Source: Balneolaceae bacterium (GTDB lineage: Bacteria; Bacteroidota; Rhodothermia; Balneolales; Balneolaceae). Taken from it: a stretch of 44,640 bases of DNA. A model generated the notes under the pieces. It did no database searches. It was not told the origin of the DNA and worked only from the letters and a program-made list of their open reading frames with translations. Below are positions 43,806 to 44,640 of this stretch, one piece after another; the stretch's first letter is position 1; every line of letters begins with the position of its first letter. The stretch covers positions 1 to 44,640 of the forward strand of contig RECI01000136.1 of assembly GCA_007694095.1 (NCBI GenBank). The letters run 5' to 3'. The position numbers and the translations under genes are program-made.

Positions 43806-44639
43806 TCAATCCCCGTTTCCGCTTGTTTTTATACCCTTTGCAATGACAAACTCGCCCGGTATATCATAGCCACCGTTGTTCCTGAACGGTTCAATTGAAG
43901 CCAGGTATTCCCGGTGCACCTTTTCTTTGGTTTCATTGTCGAATTTTTGATAGGCCAACGCTACTGCTCCCCCGTCAAATGCCGCAACCAATGCTTCCCG
44001 CGGGGAAGTATAGTGCAAACTTACATGAAACCGCTCATACTCCGGCTCAGTGAACCCGGCTTCCAGGAATGAATATTTAATCGTTTCCCCTGTTCCCTGC
44101 TGAAAAAACATCGGGCAAACATCAGAGGCTACATGTCTGTCCACAATTGGGAAAATGTCAGCCCAGCCACAGTTTTTTCGTTCACCCCAAACGGCAACAA
44201 CTGCTCTTCCTCCGGGTCTCAATACGCGGTACATCTCTTTTAAAGCATTAACCGGAAACGGAAAATACATCAATCCCAGGCTGCATATAGTGGCATCGAA
44301 ACGATTGCTTTCAAAATCGAGCTGCTCTGCATCCATGTGCATGAACTGAATATTTGAAACTGACCTTTCATTGGCCATTCTTTTCGCCTTGTCAATCATC
44401 TTTTGTGAAAGATCAGTTGCAATTATTTCACCACCGGGCTGAATCTGCCGGGCTGCACGAATGGTAACCAGTCCGGTTCCGCAGGAGGTTTCCAGAATTA
44501 GTTCTCCCGGCTGAAGGGCTGCCAATTCCAGAAGCCTGTCCTGGGCCGGTTTCAATTGCTCTTTCCATGAATTGTCATAAAATTTCGCCGCTTTATCCCA
44601 ACCGTATCGCTGCACGCGGCGTTGTAGTCTTGGTTCCAT
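43806..44639 (-). CDS. class I SAM-dependent methyltransferase
   Basis: The 277-residue frame has the SAM-binding motif I in LILETSCGTGLVTIRAARQI, the acidic loop at IATDLSQKMIDKA, motif IV in FDATICSLGLMYFPFPV and the post-motif EMYRVLRPGGRAVVAVWGE. This is the UbiE/COQ5-like Methyltransf_11/25 group, with unknown substrate. The ATG at 44637-44639 is one base from the window edge, so the true start could lie further upstream. The arsenite-binding cysteine arrangement of ArsM is not evident. The small charged gene follows 18 bp after its stop. Confidence 0.85.
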   Translation of the reverse strand: MEPRLQRRVQRYGWDKAAKFYDNSWKEQLKPAQDRLLELAALQPGELILETSCGTGLVTIRAARQIQPGGEIIATDLSQKMIDKAKRMANERSVSNIQFMHMDAEQLDFESNRFDATICSLGLMYFPFPVNALKEMYRVLRPGGRAVVAVWGERKNCGWADIFPIVDRHVASDVCPMFFQQGTGETIKYSFLEAGFTEPEYERFHVSLHYTSPREALVAAFDGGAVALAYQKFDNETKEKVHREYLASIEPFRNNGGYDIPGEFVIAKGIKTSGNGD

Positions 44640-44640
44640 C

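Noticed and set aside
43486-43869. 127-codon rightward frame opposite the small charged gene
   Set aside because: It overlaps the methyltransferase 3' end, and its composition is less protein-like than the leftward frame placed 18 bp behind the methyltransferase.

Overview
The window looks like a chromosomal segment from a member of the Bacteroidota-Rhodothermota-Balneolota group. This is inferred from gene content and style: an Amt ammonium transporter beside a TorF-like barrel, DUF547/DUF3047 secreted proteins, an AASADH-type aldehyde dehydrogenase, a PIN-PhoH ATPase, a GH16 lipoprotein, weak or absent Shine-Dalgarno sites, and one TTG-N21-TATATTTG promoter of the Bacteroidetes type. Most genes are housekeeping. 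There is no rRNA, no CRISPR array, no recognisable transposase and one tRNA.

Layout. 1-2.5 kb: the 3' end of a WbqC-like gene, a truncated alpha/beta-hydrolase remnant and an ALDH7 dehydrogenase. 2.5-8 kb: repeat-rich spacers around a DUF4143 AAA ATPase, a SpoU/TrmH methyltransferase, an outer-membrane barrel and PIN-PhoH. 8-17.4 kb: a secreted esterase, then a leftward run (glycosyltransferase, flippase, quinone oxidoreductase, HI0933-like flavoprotein, murI), a divergent glycosyltransferase and a sodium:solute symporter. 17.4-19.7 kb: a GxxExxY nuclease-like gene bounded by palindromic repeats, then rdgB and a PfkB kinase. 20-24 kb: DUF3047 and DUF547 secreted proteins diverging from a TIGR04283-type glycosyltransferase, followed by a guanine-deaminase-like gene and a CoA-type Nudix hydrolase. 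23.8-35.8 kb: nitrogen acquisition and assimilation (TorF-like barrel, amt, gltB, gltD), with a LolA-like secreted protein, a CBS-containing site-2 protease and mscL between them. 35.8-44.6 kb: a palindromic AGGATT repeat, an orphan lipoprotein, tRNA-Leu(GAG), polX, a NeuD-like acetyltransferase with an ATP-grasp enzyme, a GH16 laminarinase lipoprotein, an SDR, a small hypothetical protein and a SAM methyltransferase.

The least ordinary content is between the genes. There are at least five families of heptanucleotide tandem repeats (TTTTCAC, GGTAAAT, TTGGCAG, a degenerate AGCTATC, and GTGAAAA inside a longer repeat). A 44-bp repeat occurs as a perfect inverted pair around the DUF4143 ATPase, with two diverged copies elsewhere. 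A hairpin repeat sits beside TTTTCAC tracts at two loci. A roughly 65-bp palindromic repeat occurs in direct copies on both sides of the GxxExxY gene, with a third diverged copy and a solo half-copy elsewhere. The GxxExxY unit and the 44-bp-repeat/DUF4143 unit are the best candidates for undescribed mobile or repeat-maintenance elements. All of this rests on reading the sequence; no database search was run.
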